Notes: generated from the sequence alone by a model not told the origin. Positions 45,992 through 55,361 are shown, numbered from the stretch's first letter. The stretch is 64,000 nt of DNA from Microcoleus vaginatus WJT46-NPBG5 (GCA_019359355.1 JAHHHM010000026.1:43789-107788); one strand, 5' to 3'. Program-made: numbers and translations.

Positions 45992-47032
45992 CTTCCCCCA
46001 ACGCGCATCCGGACCTCGCCCCAGACATTCAAGCCGGCCAGATGTCCGCTCTTGGCGCAGAATGCGGCGAATCAAGTCAATCCCCACTGGGGGACATCGT
46101 TCCTGTACATCCCTGATGGAGAATTCAACAGGCAAATTGCTAATGGCATCTAACACCATCGCGGTTTTAGCGCCTTTGACTGAGGTGACTAACCCAACCC
46201 GCTGCTCGAACTCCCGGTACGCTGACAGCACCACCACTCCCAAAAAATACTCCCACCAGGGCAATAAGCTATGCTGTCCCTGATGCCAACGTTGTGAGGA
46301 TTGGTAAAGTGTATCGTAGTAACTTTCTTTGGTGCCTTCAACAATCCGCTCTAAGCTAATAAACCGCCCCACTTCGTACCCAGCTTTGTATAGCAGCAGT
46401 AGGGTGAGAAGGCGAGCCATCCGACCATTGCCATCACTGAAAGGATGGATGCAGAGAAAATCTAGGATGTATGAGGAAATAAGGAGCAACGGCTCGATTT
46501 CACCGGACTGCCAGAAGCTGTTGAACTGTTCATGCAGGCGTTTCATCGCCTCTGGCGTGGCATAAGCCGGAACAGGCTGAAACCTCACAAATTTTGTGCC
46601 ATCGGGATGGGTTTCGCTGATTTGATTGTCCGCCGGCTTCCATTCCCCACCCGCACCAACAGCAAATTGGTAAAGGTCACGGTGCAGCTGTTGCACTACT
46701 CCTGGAGTAAAGGGAATATGGGCATAGCTGGCGTGAATTGTATTCAAGACATCTCGGTAGCCAGCAATTTCTTGTTCGGAGCGATCTCGGGGTGTAGTTT
46801 TTTCGGCGACCAATTCCTTAATGCGTTGCAAGGGTGCGGTGATGCCCTCTATCCGGTTGGACGATTCGGTACTTTGAATGATGGCTGCTTGGCGCAGGGT
46901 TTCTAGTGCCTGGGGTGCCTGCTCCTTGAATAACTCCTGCTTACCCTTGTATTCTCCAATCAGGCGGATGGTTTGGAGGAGTCCTTGGGTAATAGGTTGC
47001 CCCTCAATAAAGCCTGCTTCAAACGACTGCAT
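45986..47032 (-). CDS. Fic-domain protein (AMP-transferase family)
   Basis: This 348-residue protein has the Fic signature HPFSDGNGR, whose His activates the target hydroxyl for nucleotidyl (usually AMP) transfer. N-terminal SNRIEG fits the inhibitory (S/T)xxxE(G/N) helix of class II Fic proteins, so activity is probably self-restrained. The C-terminal about 80 residues look like a winged helix (FSIRDVQERCPPVGIDLIRRIL). No separate antitoxin is adjacent, consistent with the built-in inhibitory helix. Cellular targets are unknown. Confidence 0.92.
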   Translation of the reverse strand: MQSFEAGFIEGQPITQGLLQTIRLIGEYKGKQELFKEQAPQALETLRQAAIIQSTESSNRIEGITAPLQRIKELVAEKTTPRDRSEQEIAGYRDVLNTIHASYAHIPFTPGVVQQLHRDLYQFAVGAGGEWKPADNQISETHPDGTKFVRFQPVPAYATPEAMKRLHEQFNSFWQSGEIEPLLLISSYILDFLCIHPFSDGNGRMARLLTLLLLYKAGYEVGRFISLERIVEGTKESYYDTLYQSSQRWHQGQHSLLPWWEYFLGVVVLSAYREFEQRVGLVTSVKGAKTAMVLDAISNLPVEFSIRDVQERCPPVGIDLIRRILRQERTSGRLECLGRGPDARWGKK

Positions 47033-47143
47033 GGGCAGTTCCTATTAATCGGCGAGCATCCCGAGTTTGTAAAATTCTAATTAAAACAGGATAATCGATA
47101 GAGAGTCAACTGCTAGTTAATAGGGGGTGTAAGAGGAGTTCCT

Positions 47144-47280
47144 ATGACCCCAGAAGAAAAGAGCGTTTAAAAGCCTGTGCTGCCCAAATAGCCGAGATTT
47201 GGTACAAAAATACAGCAGTCCCTATAATAGCAAAAAGCTGCATTGGGCAGCTAACACTTACAGAAAAAAAAGCCGAATAA
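47144..47280 (+). pseudogene. Frameshifted small gene, resembling the head of cyanobacterial transposase-associated ORFs
   Basis: A good ribosome site (AAGAGGAG) precedes ATG at 47144, which reads MTPEEKSV and stops. In another frame from 47161 the sequence continues ERLKACAAQIAEIWYKN...KSCIGQLTLTEKKAE to a stop at 47278. Adding one base would join them into MTPEEKERLKACAAQ..., so this is a single-base frameshift. The pattern resembles short proteins I associate with ISKra4-type elements; that link is from memory and weak. Confidence 0.4.
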
Positions 47281-47293
47281 CCGGCTTCTCAAA

Positions 47294-48253
47294 ATGTCTC
47301 CTAGCCAAGCGAATAACTTCAGCAACCCGGCTTTTTTTCCAGAAGTTTCCGTCATTGTTCCGATCTACAATGGCGAGGCAGATTTACCTGATTTACTAAA
47401 TTGTTTGCGATCACAAACTTACCCAACGCATTTAGTTGAGTATTTGCTTGTAGACAATAACAGTAGCGATGGCACCGGCACCCTGATTGCAGCCGGAGGC
47501 GAGGGTTTCCACCACCTCAGCGAAAATCAAATTCAAAGTTCTTACGCGGCTAGGAATGCCGGCATTCGTGCTGCAACCGGCGACATTCTTGCCTTCACCG
47601 ATGCTGACTGTAGGCCCAACCCTAACTGGTTGCACTCATTAATTCAGCCATTTGTCAAGCAAAATGTAGGAATTGTTGCCGGTGAAATAGAGGCGCTTGC
47701 CGGTAAAACTCTGTTGGAAAAATACGCCAGCCGGCAGGATACTCTATCCCAGAAGCATACCTTAGCTCATCCTTTTTGCCCTTACGGTCAAACTGCAAAT
47801 TTAGCCATTCGCCGGCAAGTTTTAGCAGAAGTCGGTTTATTTCGTCCTTACCTAACGACTGGCGGCGATGCTGATATTTGTTGGCGAATTTTGCGGCAAA
47901 CTCATTGGCAACTAGAATTTGCACCAGAAGCGATCGTTCAACACCGGCATCGTTCAACTTTGCGGCAGTTACGAAGTCAGTGGCGGCGTTATGGCGAGTC
48001 AAACAAGTATTTGCACGAATTGCACGGCATTGATTTAATGCGAGAATTAACGGTTAAAGAATACGTTTATCGAATCAGCCGGTGGTTGTTAAAAGAATTG
48101 CCGGCTGCTAGCGTGAAAACAATAAGAGGAAAAGCCGGCTTTGCAGATTTATTAAGTACACCCCTTGGTCTCTTTTGTTTTCAGGCTAGAACAACGGGGC
48201 AACGAGAAGCAAATTTAGCAGAAAAAGCACGAGAAATTGAACCCTTTATCTAG
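47294..48253 (+). CDS. Glycosyltransferase family 2
   Basis: This 319-residue GT-A enzyme shows VSVIVPIYNGEADLPDLLNCL (nucleotide-binding start), the metal-binding DxD-type motif in FTDADCRPNPNWL, and TGGDADICWRILR for the acceptor site. The C-terminal part is basic and amphipathic (QLRSQWRRYGESNKYLHEL), possibly membrane-associated. The start is the ATG at 47294. It is convergent with the exporter gene (8 bases between stops), so it is not part of the graspetide cluster by orientation. Substrate is unknown. Confidence 0.88.
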   Translation: MSPSQANNFSNPAFFPEVSVIVPIYNGEADLPDLLNCLRSQTYPTHLVEYLLVDNNSSDGTGTLIAAGGEGFHHLSENQIQSSYAARNAGIRAATGDILAFTDADCRPNPNWLHSLIQPFVKQNVGIVAGEIEALAGKTLLEKYASRQDTLSQKHTLAHPFCPYGQTANLAIRRQVLAEVGLFRPYLTTGGDADICWRILRQTHWQLEFAPEAIVQHRHRSTLRQLRSQWRRYGESNKYLHELHGIDLMRELTVKEYVYRISRWLLKELPAASVKTIRGKAGFADLLSTPLGLFCFQARTTGQREANLAEKAREIEPFI

Positions 48254-48261
48254 CCGTCAAA

Positions 48262-50406
48262 TTAAGGCGTTAAAAAGTTAATATGATTGCCGGGAAGTTT
48301 TCGCAAATCCTCTACAGAACCTTGCAATTTTAACTGACCATTTTCTATAAATACAATCCACTCAGCACGCTCAATCACTCTAGGGCGGTGACTAATTGTG
48401 ATGGTCGTTTTATCTTGCCGGTAGGATAGGAGCCGGTCGAGAACTTCAGCTTCACTAACTGGATCTAAACCGGCTGTAGATTCATCTAAAATTAATACCG
48501 GCGGATCATTAACAATCGCTCTAGCAATGGCTAGGCGCTGCCGCTGTCCTCCAGAGATATTTGCCCCAAATTCTCCTAAAACAGTTTGATATTTATCAGG
48601 TAATTTACTAATAAATTCATCAGCTTCAGCAATTTGGCAAGCAGTAACAATTTGCTCAAATGTCACGTAAGGATTGCCCAAACGAAAATTTTCAATAATT
48701 GACCGGCTCCAAAAGTGAGCCTCTTGCGGAACTAGGATAACCTGTTGGCGCAAGCAATCCAAAGAAAGGTCTTGCATATTATAAATGCCAAAGCGAATAT
48801 TGCCAGATTGAGGCGAGTGTAAACCCGCAATCAGCTTAGCCAGGGTACTTTTGCCACACCCAGATTTACCAATTAAAGCAGTGGCTTTACCGCCGGGAAT
48901 TTTGAGAGAAAAATCTTTGAGCAGGTCAACCCTCCCCGCATGATAAAAGTTGAGATTTGTACAAATAATGTCAGCATTACCCGGAATTTTAGCAATCGGC
49001 TTTTGAGAGTCGTTCTGACTTTCAGGAGTCGAGTCAATCACTTCTGTCAGGCGTTGTGTAGCCGTTTGAGCCATCGTAAATTCATCCACAAATCCAACAA
49101 TTGTGCCGATGAAACCGATAAAATTTCCGTTCATACTGTTAAAAGCCAATAGTTGACCAATGGTTAATTCTTGACTAATGACTAAACTGCTACCGAGCCA
49201 AAACAAGGCAACGCTACCGATACTGGAAACTAGGCCAGAAAAGGTATTGTTGATAATACCAATTTGAATCGTGCGGAATGTCACGTTAGCAAGGCGACCA
49301 AATCGGCTCTGAAACTCTTCCCAAAATTGGGGAGCTGCCGTGGTGGTTTTTAGGGTGAGTGCGCCCTTAAAGGTTTCGACTAAAACGCCCTGATTTTCTG
49401 CTTCTAAAACTAATAGAGTTCGAGTTTTTTGCTGAAGAGTCGGCAGAAAAATAATGGTTGATAAAGTCATTAAAATTGAAAATAAGAAAGCCGCTATGGT
49501 AAGTTTCCAACTGTAGAACAGCATAAAGCTTAAAGAAATAGCAGCAATGAATAATTGACTGGGAAGACGGATAACAACTTGAGAAACTAATTGATTAATT
49601 TCTTGAATATCTCGGAGCCGGCTGACAATTTCACCGCTGCGACGCGCTTCATAATAGCTTAGGGGTAGACGCAGAATGACTCTGCCAAATTCCAGCACTA
49701 GCCCTAACTGTAACCGTTGAGCAAAGTGGGCGATTAGGTTAGACTGTACAAGCTGGAGGCTGCTGCTGAGAAAGTTCATAATGATAACAGCAATTACCAC
49801 ACCCGTAAGCAACTGGGTATCCCCACGAACCAGCACATCATCGGTGAGAATTTGCAGTAGAAACGGGGAAGTTAAAGACAGCATCCCCAAAACAAGATTA
49901 ATTAGAAATGCCTCTCCCAAAATGCCTCGATAAGCCCACACCGGCTTAAAGAAACGCCCAAAACCGCTAACTTTATCATCGGGTTGGGCTGAAAAGCGAA
50001 TGGGATCTTGCTCTAGTAAGAGCATGACGCCATTCGCCCAGCCTTCTAAGAGTTCGTTTTTTGTGATGTAACGAAGACCGACAGCTGGATCGGCAACGAC
50101 ATAATTTTTGCCCTGTTGTCCATGCAAAACCACCCAGTGATAGCCTTTCCAGTGAATAATCGCCGGCAAGGGGGCTTCTTTCATTTTGTCGAGAATTTCC
50201 GGTGAAGCCCTGACACCTCTGGCATTAAAACCGAGTGCCTCTGAACCCCGCTTCAGCCCCAGTAAAGTCGTTCCCAACTGGCCGGTACCGACGGCTTCCC
50301 GGATGCGGTTGAGGGTAAACGTGCGCCCGTACTGTTTCGCGATGGTGGCAAGGCAAGCAGCGCCACAGTCTTCTTCACTGTGCTGTAAAACAACCTGGTA
50401 TTTCAT
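48262..50406 (-). CDS. Peptidase-containing ABC exporter (C39 peptidase - membrane - ATPase) of the graspetide cluster
   Basis: This 714-residue PCAT protein cuts double-Gly leader peptides and exports the product. N-terminal C39 peptidase: EEDCGAAC with Cys14, the catalytic His in YHWVVLHG (about 90) and Asp in ADPAVG (about 107). The membrane domain spans about 160-440 with six hydrophobic helices. ATPase: Walker A GKSGCGKST, signature ISGGQRQRLAIARA, Walker B PVLILDEST. It is divergent from the precursor gene at 51139, whose leader ends AAAGG, a fitting C39 site. The HlyD-type adaptor at 53803 would complete a route across both membranes. Confidence 0.94.
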   Translation of the reverse strand: MKYQVVLQHSEEDCGAACLATIAKQYGRTFTLNRIREAVGTGQLGTTLLGLKRGSEALGFNARGVRASPEILDKMKEAPLPAIIHWKGYHWVVLHGQQGKNYVVADPAVGLRYITKNELLEGWANGVMLLLEQDPIRFSAQPDDKVSGFGRFFKPVWAYRGILGEAFLINLVLGMLSLTSPFLLQILTDDVLVRGDTQLLTGVVIAVIIMNFLSSSLQLVQSNLIAHFAQRLQLGLVLEFGRVILRLPLSYYEARRSGEIVSRLRDIQEINQLVSQVVIRLPSQLFIAAISLSFMLFYSWKLTIAAFLFSILMTLSTIIFLPTLQQKTRTLLVLEAENQGVLVETFKGALTLKTTTAAPQFWEEFQSRFGRLANVTFRTIQIGIINNTFSGLVSSIGSVALFWLGSSLVISQELTIGQLLAFNSMNGNFIGFIGTIVGFVDEFTMAQTATQRLTEVIDSTPESQNDSQKPIAKIPGNADIICTNLNFYHAGRVDLLKDFSLKIPGGKATALIGKSGCGKSTLAKLIAGLHSPQSGNIRFGIYNMQDLSLDCLRQQVILVPQEAHFWSRSIIENFRLGNPYVTFEQIVTACQIAEADEFISKLPDKYQTVLGEFGANISGGQRQRLAIARAIVNDPPVLILDESTAGLDPVSEAEVLDRLLSYRQDKTTITISHRPRVIERAEWIVFIENGQLKLQGSVEDLRKLPGNHINFLTP

Positions 50407-51138
50407 TCGTCCTTAAGGAAAGCGCATCTTTAATGATGGTAGATGCCAACTTGGCTGAGAGGATGTCTCAGAAGTCTCAGATATCTTCTCAGTGTTCCTG
50501 CCTTGAAGCGAGATTGCAACCCTCAAGCCGGCTAGAAACCTTTTATGTTGAATATCTTTGATTGACCTGGGGTGAATTGGGATCAGAAAGCTGCCGGGAG
50601 AAAATTAATCTTGCCAAAATTTGAGAATATGCAAGTTAAACTATCCAGACCTATTGCAACCGTCCTTATTGGAGAAAATTTAAATAATTTCCAAGAAACT
50701 TCCTAGTTTTAAAGCGCCCATTCTCAAACTTCTCTGTTTACTACTAATCTTGAAACAACTGCATGAAACCAAAACCGTATTTCTTCCTTATTCGGATTTT
50801 CCTGCTGTTGGCGAAATGTTGATTGCTTTAAAAATAGGTTTTGATTTTTTACGGTCGGAAATCATGACTTTGATCGCTTAACCCTATCTCAATGCGAATG
50901 CGATTGTCAAGTCTTGGGAATCATGTGTAATCTATGAACAGATCAGGTCTTTTTGCTAGCAAAGTAAAAATACTTATCTATAAATTTTACAAAATTTCAA
51001 GTAACATTTTTTTAAGCTAAGGAACCACAATTCCTGAGAAACGTCTTTCGACTTCAGTCTGCAACTGAGCGGTATTCAGCTAGCCAGATTTTTGCTATCC
51101 AAAAGTTGACTGCTACAAAAAAAAGGAGTAATACACTC
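50407..51138. other. Divergent promoter region of the graspetide cluster, 732 bases
   Basis: No gene is seen. It is A/T-rich, with many stops in all frames. It must contain the promoters of both the exporter (leftward) and the precursor (rightward). The ribosome site AAAAGGAG at 51120-51127 belongs to the precursor. No operator palindrome stands out. Confidence 0.5.
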
Positions 51139-51432
51139 ATGTCTGAAAGGCCAAATGAAAAAGCAGTTCCCTTCTTCGCCCGCTTCCTAGAAAGCCAGAA
51201 CATTGAAGAACTTTCTGACGAAGATATGGAAGCCGCAGCCGGCGGCAAAGGCAGAAGAAGAGCAAAATGTAACGGCGGCGGAATCGGAGTGACTGAAAAA
51301 TATCCATCTGACCAAGAGGATGGTGGAGACGTAACCACGGCGAAGTACCCATCTGATGCCGAAGATGGCGGAGATGTCATGGTGACGATGAAGTACCCGT
51401 CTGACAACGAGGACTCCGGCTGTACCTTGTAA
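51139..51432 (+). CDS. Microviridin-type graspetide precursor with three core peptides
   Basis: This 97-residue RiPP precursor has leader residues 1-36 containing PFFARFLESQ (11-20), the helix read by microviridin ligases, and an AAAGG double-Gly site (33-36). After a basic stretch (KGRRRAKC), three cores follow: TEKYPSDQED (52-61), TAKYPSDAED (67-76) and TMKYPSDNED (83-92), separated by GGDV-type linkers. Each keeps the Thr, Ser and Lys donors and the Asp, Glu, Asp acceptors needed for two ester and one amide side-chain links. Two Cys (44 and 95) bracket the core region. The ATG at 51139 has an AAGGAG site; an upstream frame start at 51106 is less likely. Confidence 0.93.
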   Translation: MSERPNEKAVPFFARFLESQNIEELSDEDMEAAAGGKGRRRAKCNGGGIGVTEKYPSDQEDGGDVTTAKYPSDAEDGGDVMVTMKYPSDNEDSGCTL

Positions 51433-51519
51433 TAACTTGCAGTTCGCTGGGTTTAATGCAATTAGACAGCCGGCCTTTGAAACCAGCAAACTGTAACAAG
51501 CAATAACTGCATAGCTTAT

Positions 51520-51565
51520 AATCCGCAGTTATCTGATTCTCAGTTAATCAGTTCTGCGGATTTTT
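51520..51565 (+). terminator. Attenuator/terminator hairpin between precursor and ligase genes
   Basis: AATCCGCAG (51520-51528) pairs with CTGCGGATT (51554-51562), and inside it CTGATT (51533-51538) pairs with AATCAG (51546-51551). Five Ts follow at 51561-51565. Partial termination here would give more precursor mRNA than ligase mRNA, a common arrangement in RiPP clusters. Confidence 0.78.
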
Positions 51566-51612
51566 GGATTTGCAACCTTTTTTGTTGGCCCACTTTACCG
51601 CATCTTTTCTTC

Positions 51613-52590
51613 ATGAGTTTGTCCCGCAATATTGTTTTATTGCTCACCCACAGTGGAGATTTCTTCACCATTGATCGCGTTGCCGAAGCTATTGCCCAAC
51701 GCGGATCACAACCTTTTCGCCTGGACACGGATCAATTCCCAATGAATCTGCAACTTTCAGCTAAAATTGGTAGCGAAGGACTGCATCATCGGGTCCATTA
51801 TCAAGACAAATCTATCAGCACAGAGCAAGTGCGATCAGTTTGGATGCGCCGGCTTTGGGAACCCAAGCTGAGTCCAGAATTATCCCCACAGTATCAATAC
51901 GCTTGTAGTCGAGAGTCACGCGCTGCCCTTCTCGGCTTCTTAGACAGCCTCAGCGAGGTGCGCTGGGTGGATGATTTGCGACGCATTTCCGCTGCAGAAA
52001 ATAAGTTGCGCCAGCTGAGAATTGCCACAAATGCCGGCTTACAAATTCCCCGAACTCTCGTCACCAATCATCCTCAAGAAGCGCGAGATTTTTTTCAACA
52101 ACTGAATGGGAAAATGGTGGCAAAACTTTTGACACCGCTTTCAGCAAGTATGGAAGGCTCCGCTTTTTTCCTGTATACCAGCGAAGTTAAAGAAGCGGAT
52201 CTTGCCGATGCCGAATCCCTCCAATATAGCCCGATGGTTTTCCAGGAGCAAATCCCAAAGTTGAGGGAATTGCGGGTGATATTTGTGGCGGGAAAGTTGT
52301 TTGCTGGGGCACTGGATGCGTCTCGTTATTCCGCAACGACAATGGATTGGCGGAATGCTAAACCAGGGGAGTGTGTATGGGAGCCGGCACAAATTCCTAG
52401 TCAAATTGCCGATTGCCTTAATGCCTTCATGGCAGAGTTTGGGTTGCTTTTTGGAGCTTTTGATTTTATCCAAACACCAGAGGGTGAGTATATCTTTCTT
52501 GAGGTTAATCCCACAGGGGAATGGGGAATGCTAGAGCGAGATTTAAATCTTCCAATTTCTGAGGCAATTGCAGAGACTCTGTTATCTTAG
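51613..52590 (+). CDS. mdnB: ATP-grasp ligase, MdnB/MvdC-like (amide-forming)
   Basis: This 325-residue graspetide ligase has the family N-terminus VLLLTHSGDFFTIDRVAEAI...PFRLDTDQFP and the substrate-side VRSVWMRRLWEP. The ATP-grasp core contains GKMVAKLLTP, MVFQEQIPKLRELRVIFV and a metal-binding C-terminus FDFIQTPEGEYIFLEVNPTGEWGMLE. It resembles MdnB/MvdC, which joins the core Lys to an acidic residue after the ester rings are in place; this assignment is by recalled sequence similarity. It follows the precursor and its hairpin in the same direction. Confidence 0.92.
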   Translation: MSLSRNIVLLLTHSGDFFTIDRVAEAIAQRGSQPFRLDTDQFPMNLQLSAKIGSEGLHHRVHYQDKSISTEQVRSVWMRRLWEPKLSPELSPQYQYACSRESRAALLGFLDSLSEVRWVDDLRRISAAENKLRQLRIATNAGLQIPRTLVTNHPQEARDFFQQLNGKMVAKLLTPLSASMEGSAFFLYTSEVKEADLADAESLQYSPMVFQEQIPKLRELRVIFVAGKLFAGALDASRYSATTMDWRNAKPGECVWEPAQIPSQIADCLNAFMAEFGLLFGAFDFIQTPEGEYIFLEVNPTGEWGMLERDLNLPISEAIAETLLS

Positions 52591-52807
52591 TAGCGTTTAA
52601 AATTGCTAAATAAGAGCTGTTTTATTCTCCGACAACCTGCCAGCAGTATCACGAATACGCTTAGGCTCCAGGTTGGTTTTAACCGTAAAATACTATATTT
52701 ATAGCCGTATTCAAGCAACTTTCGCGATGATGCCCCTCCCTATGGGACTATAGCGTTAAAAGAATGAATCAGCCCGACAAAATACAAAATCTAAAATCCG
52801 AAATCTT

Positions 52808-53785
52808 ATGACAGTTCTGATTATTACCCACAGCCAAGACAACGAAAGTATCCCTATGGTAATCGACGCCGTAGAGAAACAAGGCGGCAAAGCATTTCGT
52901 TTTAACACAGACCAATTTCCCACAGAAATTCAGCTAGATATTTACTACAGCAAAGGAACAGAACGATTAATTATCGCTACTGAACAAGATAAACTGGATC
53001 TGCGTGAAGTCTCCGCAGTCTGGTATCGCCGGCTCAGAATAGGTGGGCGAATTCCTAGCACAATGGATGCTCAACTCAGACAAGCCTCCATTCAAGAATC
53101 ACGGGCGACTGTTCAAGGAATGATCGCTAGCCTTAAGGCTTTTCACCTTGATCCAGTGCCCCATCTGCGGCGGGCGGAAAACAAACAATTGCAGTTGCAA
53201 GTTGCGCGAGAATTGGGGATTGATACGCCACGCACTTTAATGACAAATAATCCCCAATCCGTACGAGAATTTGCCGGCGAGTGCAAGGGGAATTTAATTA
53301 CAAAAATGCATTCTTCTTTTGCAATTTATGAAAAGGGTGTAGAAAAAGTTGTTTTCACCAATCCTTTAACCGCTGAAGATTTAGGAAATCTTGATGGGCT
53401 GCGCTTTTGTCCGATGACGTTTCAGGAACACATTCCCAAAGCGTTAGAATTACGCACAATTGTGGTTGGGAAGCAGTTGTTTACCGCTTCAATAGATTCT
53501 CAAAGTTCTGAGAAGGCGCGTCACGATTGGCGCAGGCAAGGCTTAGCCCTAATAGATGATTGGAAACCCTATGATTTACCCCAGGAACTCGGAGAAAAGC
53601 TGCTACAGTTGATGAGCTACTTTGGCTTAAATTACGGAGCAATTGACCTAATTTTAACGCCAGACGGTCGCCATATTTTCCTCGAAGTTAACCCGGTTGG
53701 GGAGTTCTTCTGGCTGGAGTTATGCCCTGGTTTACCTATTTCCCGTGCAATCGCAGATATTTTGCTCAATCAATCTCAAAAATAA
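52808..53785 (+). CDS. mdnC: ATP-grasp ligase, MdnC/MvdD-like (ester-forming)
   Basis: This second 325-residue ligase starts MTVLIITHSQDNESIPMVID...AFRFNTDQFPTEI, close to MdnC/MvdD, which forms the two ester links (Thr-Asp, Ser-Glu) in microviridins. It shows VSAVWYRRLR, LITKMHSSFAIYEKG, CPMTFQEHIPKALELRTIVV and the C-terminal ATP-grasp end IDLILTPDGRHIFLEVNPVGEFFWLEL. The ester ligase normally acts before the amide ligase. It lies 217 bases after mdnB with no conserved gene between; those bases may carry another promoter. Confidence 0.93.
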   Translation: MTVLIITHSQDNESIPMVIDAVEKQGGKAFRFNTDQFPTEIQLDIYYSKGTERLIIATEQDKLDLREVSAVWYRRLRIGGRIPSTMDAQLRQASIQESRATVQGMIASLKAFHLDPVPHLRRAENKQLQLQVARELGIDTPRTLMTNNPQSVREFAGECKGNLITKMHSSFAIYEKGVEKVVFTNPLTAEDLGNLDGLRFCPMTFQEHIPKALELRTIVVGKQLFTASIDSQSSEKARHDWRRQGLALIDDWKPYDLPQELGEKLLQLMSYFGLNYGAIDLILTPDGRHIFLEVNPVGEFFWLELCPGLPISRAIADILLNQSQK

Positions 53786-53802
53786 CCGATTTTATTTTAA
53801 TC

Positions 53803-55290
53803 ATGTTGAGTGAATCTGATTCAGAATTTTTTCAACCACTTAACAGTAACGAATTTCTCCCGCCTATTAGTCTGTGGACAAGGCTGGGCGGATTATTTTT
53901 GGTTGCAACATTTGGCATTGGCGTCATCGTTGCTGCTATCACGAAATACAATGTTACTGTTAAAGCCGCTGCTACGGTTCGCCCCACCGGCGATCTGCGA
54001 CTCATTCAAGCATCTGCTCAAGGTAGCATTAACCGCATTGAAGTGAAAGAAAATCAAGCAGTCAAACAGGGAGAAGCACTCGCTTATATTGACGACTCCC
54101 AACTGCAAACTAAAAAGAGTCAACTGCAAGGAAATATTCAAAATAGCCAACTCCAACTCACTCAACTCGACGCTCAAATTAGTGCCTTAGCGGGTCAAGT
54201 TGCGGCTGAAAGTGACGGCACAAAGCGGGCTGTAGCCTCAGCACAAGCGGATCTAGAGCGCAGTCAACGGGACTATCAAGACCGGCAAGTGACCTCTGTG
54301 GCTGGAGTTTCCGAAGCTGAAGCGAATATTAGATCTGCCGAAGAAGAATTGCAAAAGGCACAGGCAGAATTACAAGCCGGCGAGGCGAATTTAAGATCGA
54401 TTCAAGCAACTTTGAAAGTAGCAGAATCGAAACGTGATCGATATCAGCCTTTAGTTGAAAGCGGGGGACTTTCTCAAGATCAATTCGAGGAAGCAAAACT
54501 TGCGGTTGAGCAGCAAGAAGAAGCTGTTGATCAGCAAAAAGCTTTAATTATCAGCCAAAGGCAAACAATAGAGCAGCAAAAACAAGCGATTGAGGCGGCA
54601 AAAGCGCGATTGCAAGGGGCATCAGCCAGCCTTGATCCGAGTGAGGCAATCGTGGCAATGGCAAGGGAGAAAATTGAGCAGGAAAAAGCTGCCGGTGCTG
54701 TTACTTTAGCGCGATTAAATCAAGAACGAGAGCAGTTGCTTCAGCGAAAAGTGGAAATCCAAAGCCAACTCAACCGCGATCAACAAGAACTGCAACAAAT
54801 TGAAACTGAGCTGAAAAATACAATCATTCGTTCACCCGTTTCTGGTACTGTCCAGGTGCTTAATCTCCGCAACACTTCTCAAATGGTACGTCCAGGGGAT
54901 CTGATTGCTCAAGTTTCTCCCAGTGAAGCGCCTTTGGTGGTGAAAGCGCTGGTATCCTCTGAGGATATCAGCCGCGTGAAAGCCGGCCAACCTGTGCAAA
55001 TGCGAGTTTCTGCCTGTCCTTATCCTGATTACGGCATTCTTAAAGGCAAGGTAACGGCAGTTTCACCAGATGCAATGAAGCCTAATGACAATTCACAATC
55101 TCCCCAAACTCCTACCTCAAATGCTGCTTTCTTTGAAGTAACGGTTCAGCCGGAAAACCTTGCTTTAATCCAGGGTGATCACAAATGTCCTGTTCAAGCG
55201 GGGATGCAAGGGACGGCTGAGATTATTTCTAGAAAAGAGACGGTTCTCACGTTTATTCTCAGAAAAGCAAGGCTACTGACAGATTTGTGA
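53803..55290 (+). CDS. HlyD-family membrane-fusion adaptor of the graspetide exporter
   Basis: This 495-residue adaptor has an N-terminal cytosolic tail, one membrane helix (LGGLFLVATFGIGVIVAAI, about 27-45) and a biotinyl-lipoyl-like half (IDDSQLQTKKSQLQG). A very long coiled-coil hairpin of Gln/Glu/Ala repeats spans about 90-345, and a closing beta part contains IRSPVSGTVQVLNLRNTSQMVRPGD (split lipoyl and barrel). The C-terminus again looks membrane-proximal. The start is the ATG at 53803, 17 bases after the mdnC stop, so it is in the same operon. It should pair with the C39 exporter. No outer-membrane TolC gene is present here. Confidence 0.9.
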   Translation: MLSESDSEFFQPLNSNEFLPPISLWTRLGGLFLVATFGIGVIVAAITKYNVTVKAAATVRPTGDLRLIQASAQGSINRIEVKENQAVKQGEALAYIDDSQLQTKKSQLQGNIQNSQLQLTQLDAQISALAGQVAAESDGTKRAVASAQADLERSQRDYQDRQVTSVAGVSEAEANIRSAEEELQKAQAELQAGEANLRSIQATLKVAESKRDRYQPLVESGGLSQDQFEEAKLAVEQQEEAVDQQKALIISQRQTIEQQKQAIEAAKARLQGASASLDPSEAIVAMAREKIEQEKAAGAVTLARLNQEREQLLQRKVEIQSQLNRDQQELQQIETELKNTIIRSPVSGTVQVLNLRNTSQMVRPGDLIAQVSPSEAPLVVKALVSSEDISRVKAGQPVQMRVSACPYPDYGILKGKVTAVSPDAMKPNDNSQSPQTPTSNAAFFEVTVQPENLALIQGDHKCPVQAGMQGTAEIISRKETVLTFILRKARLLTDL

Positions 55291-55361
55291 ACAGGCTGCC
55301 GGCATCCTTTCCAGTCCTTATCGTTGCTAAAGTTAAATAAAGTAGCGGAAAGGGAACATCA

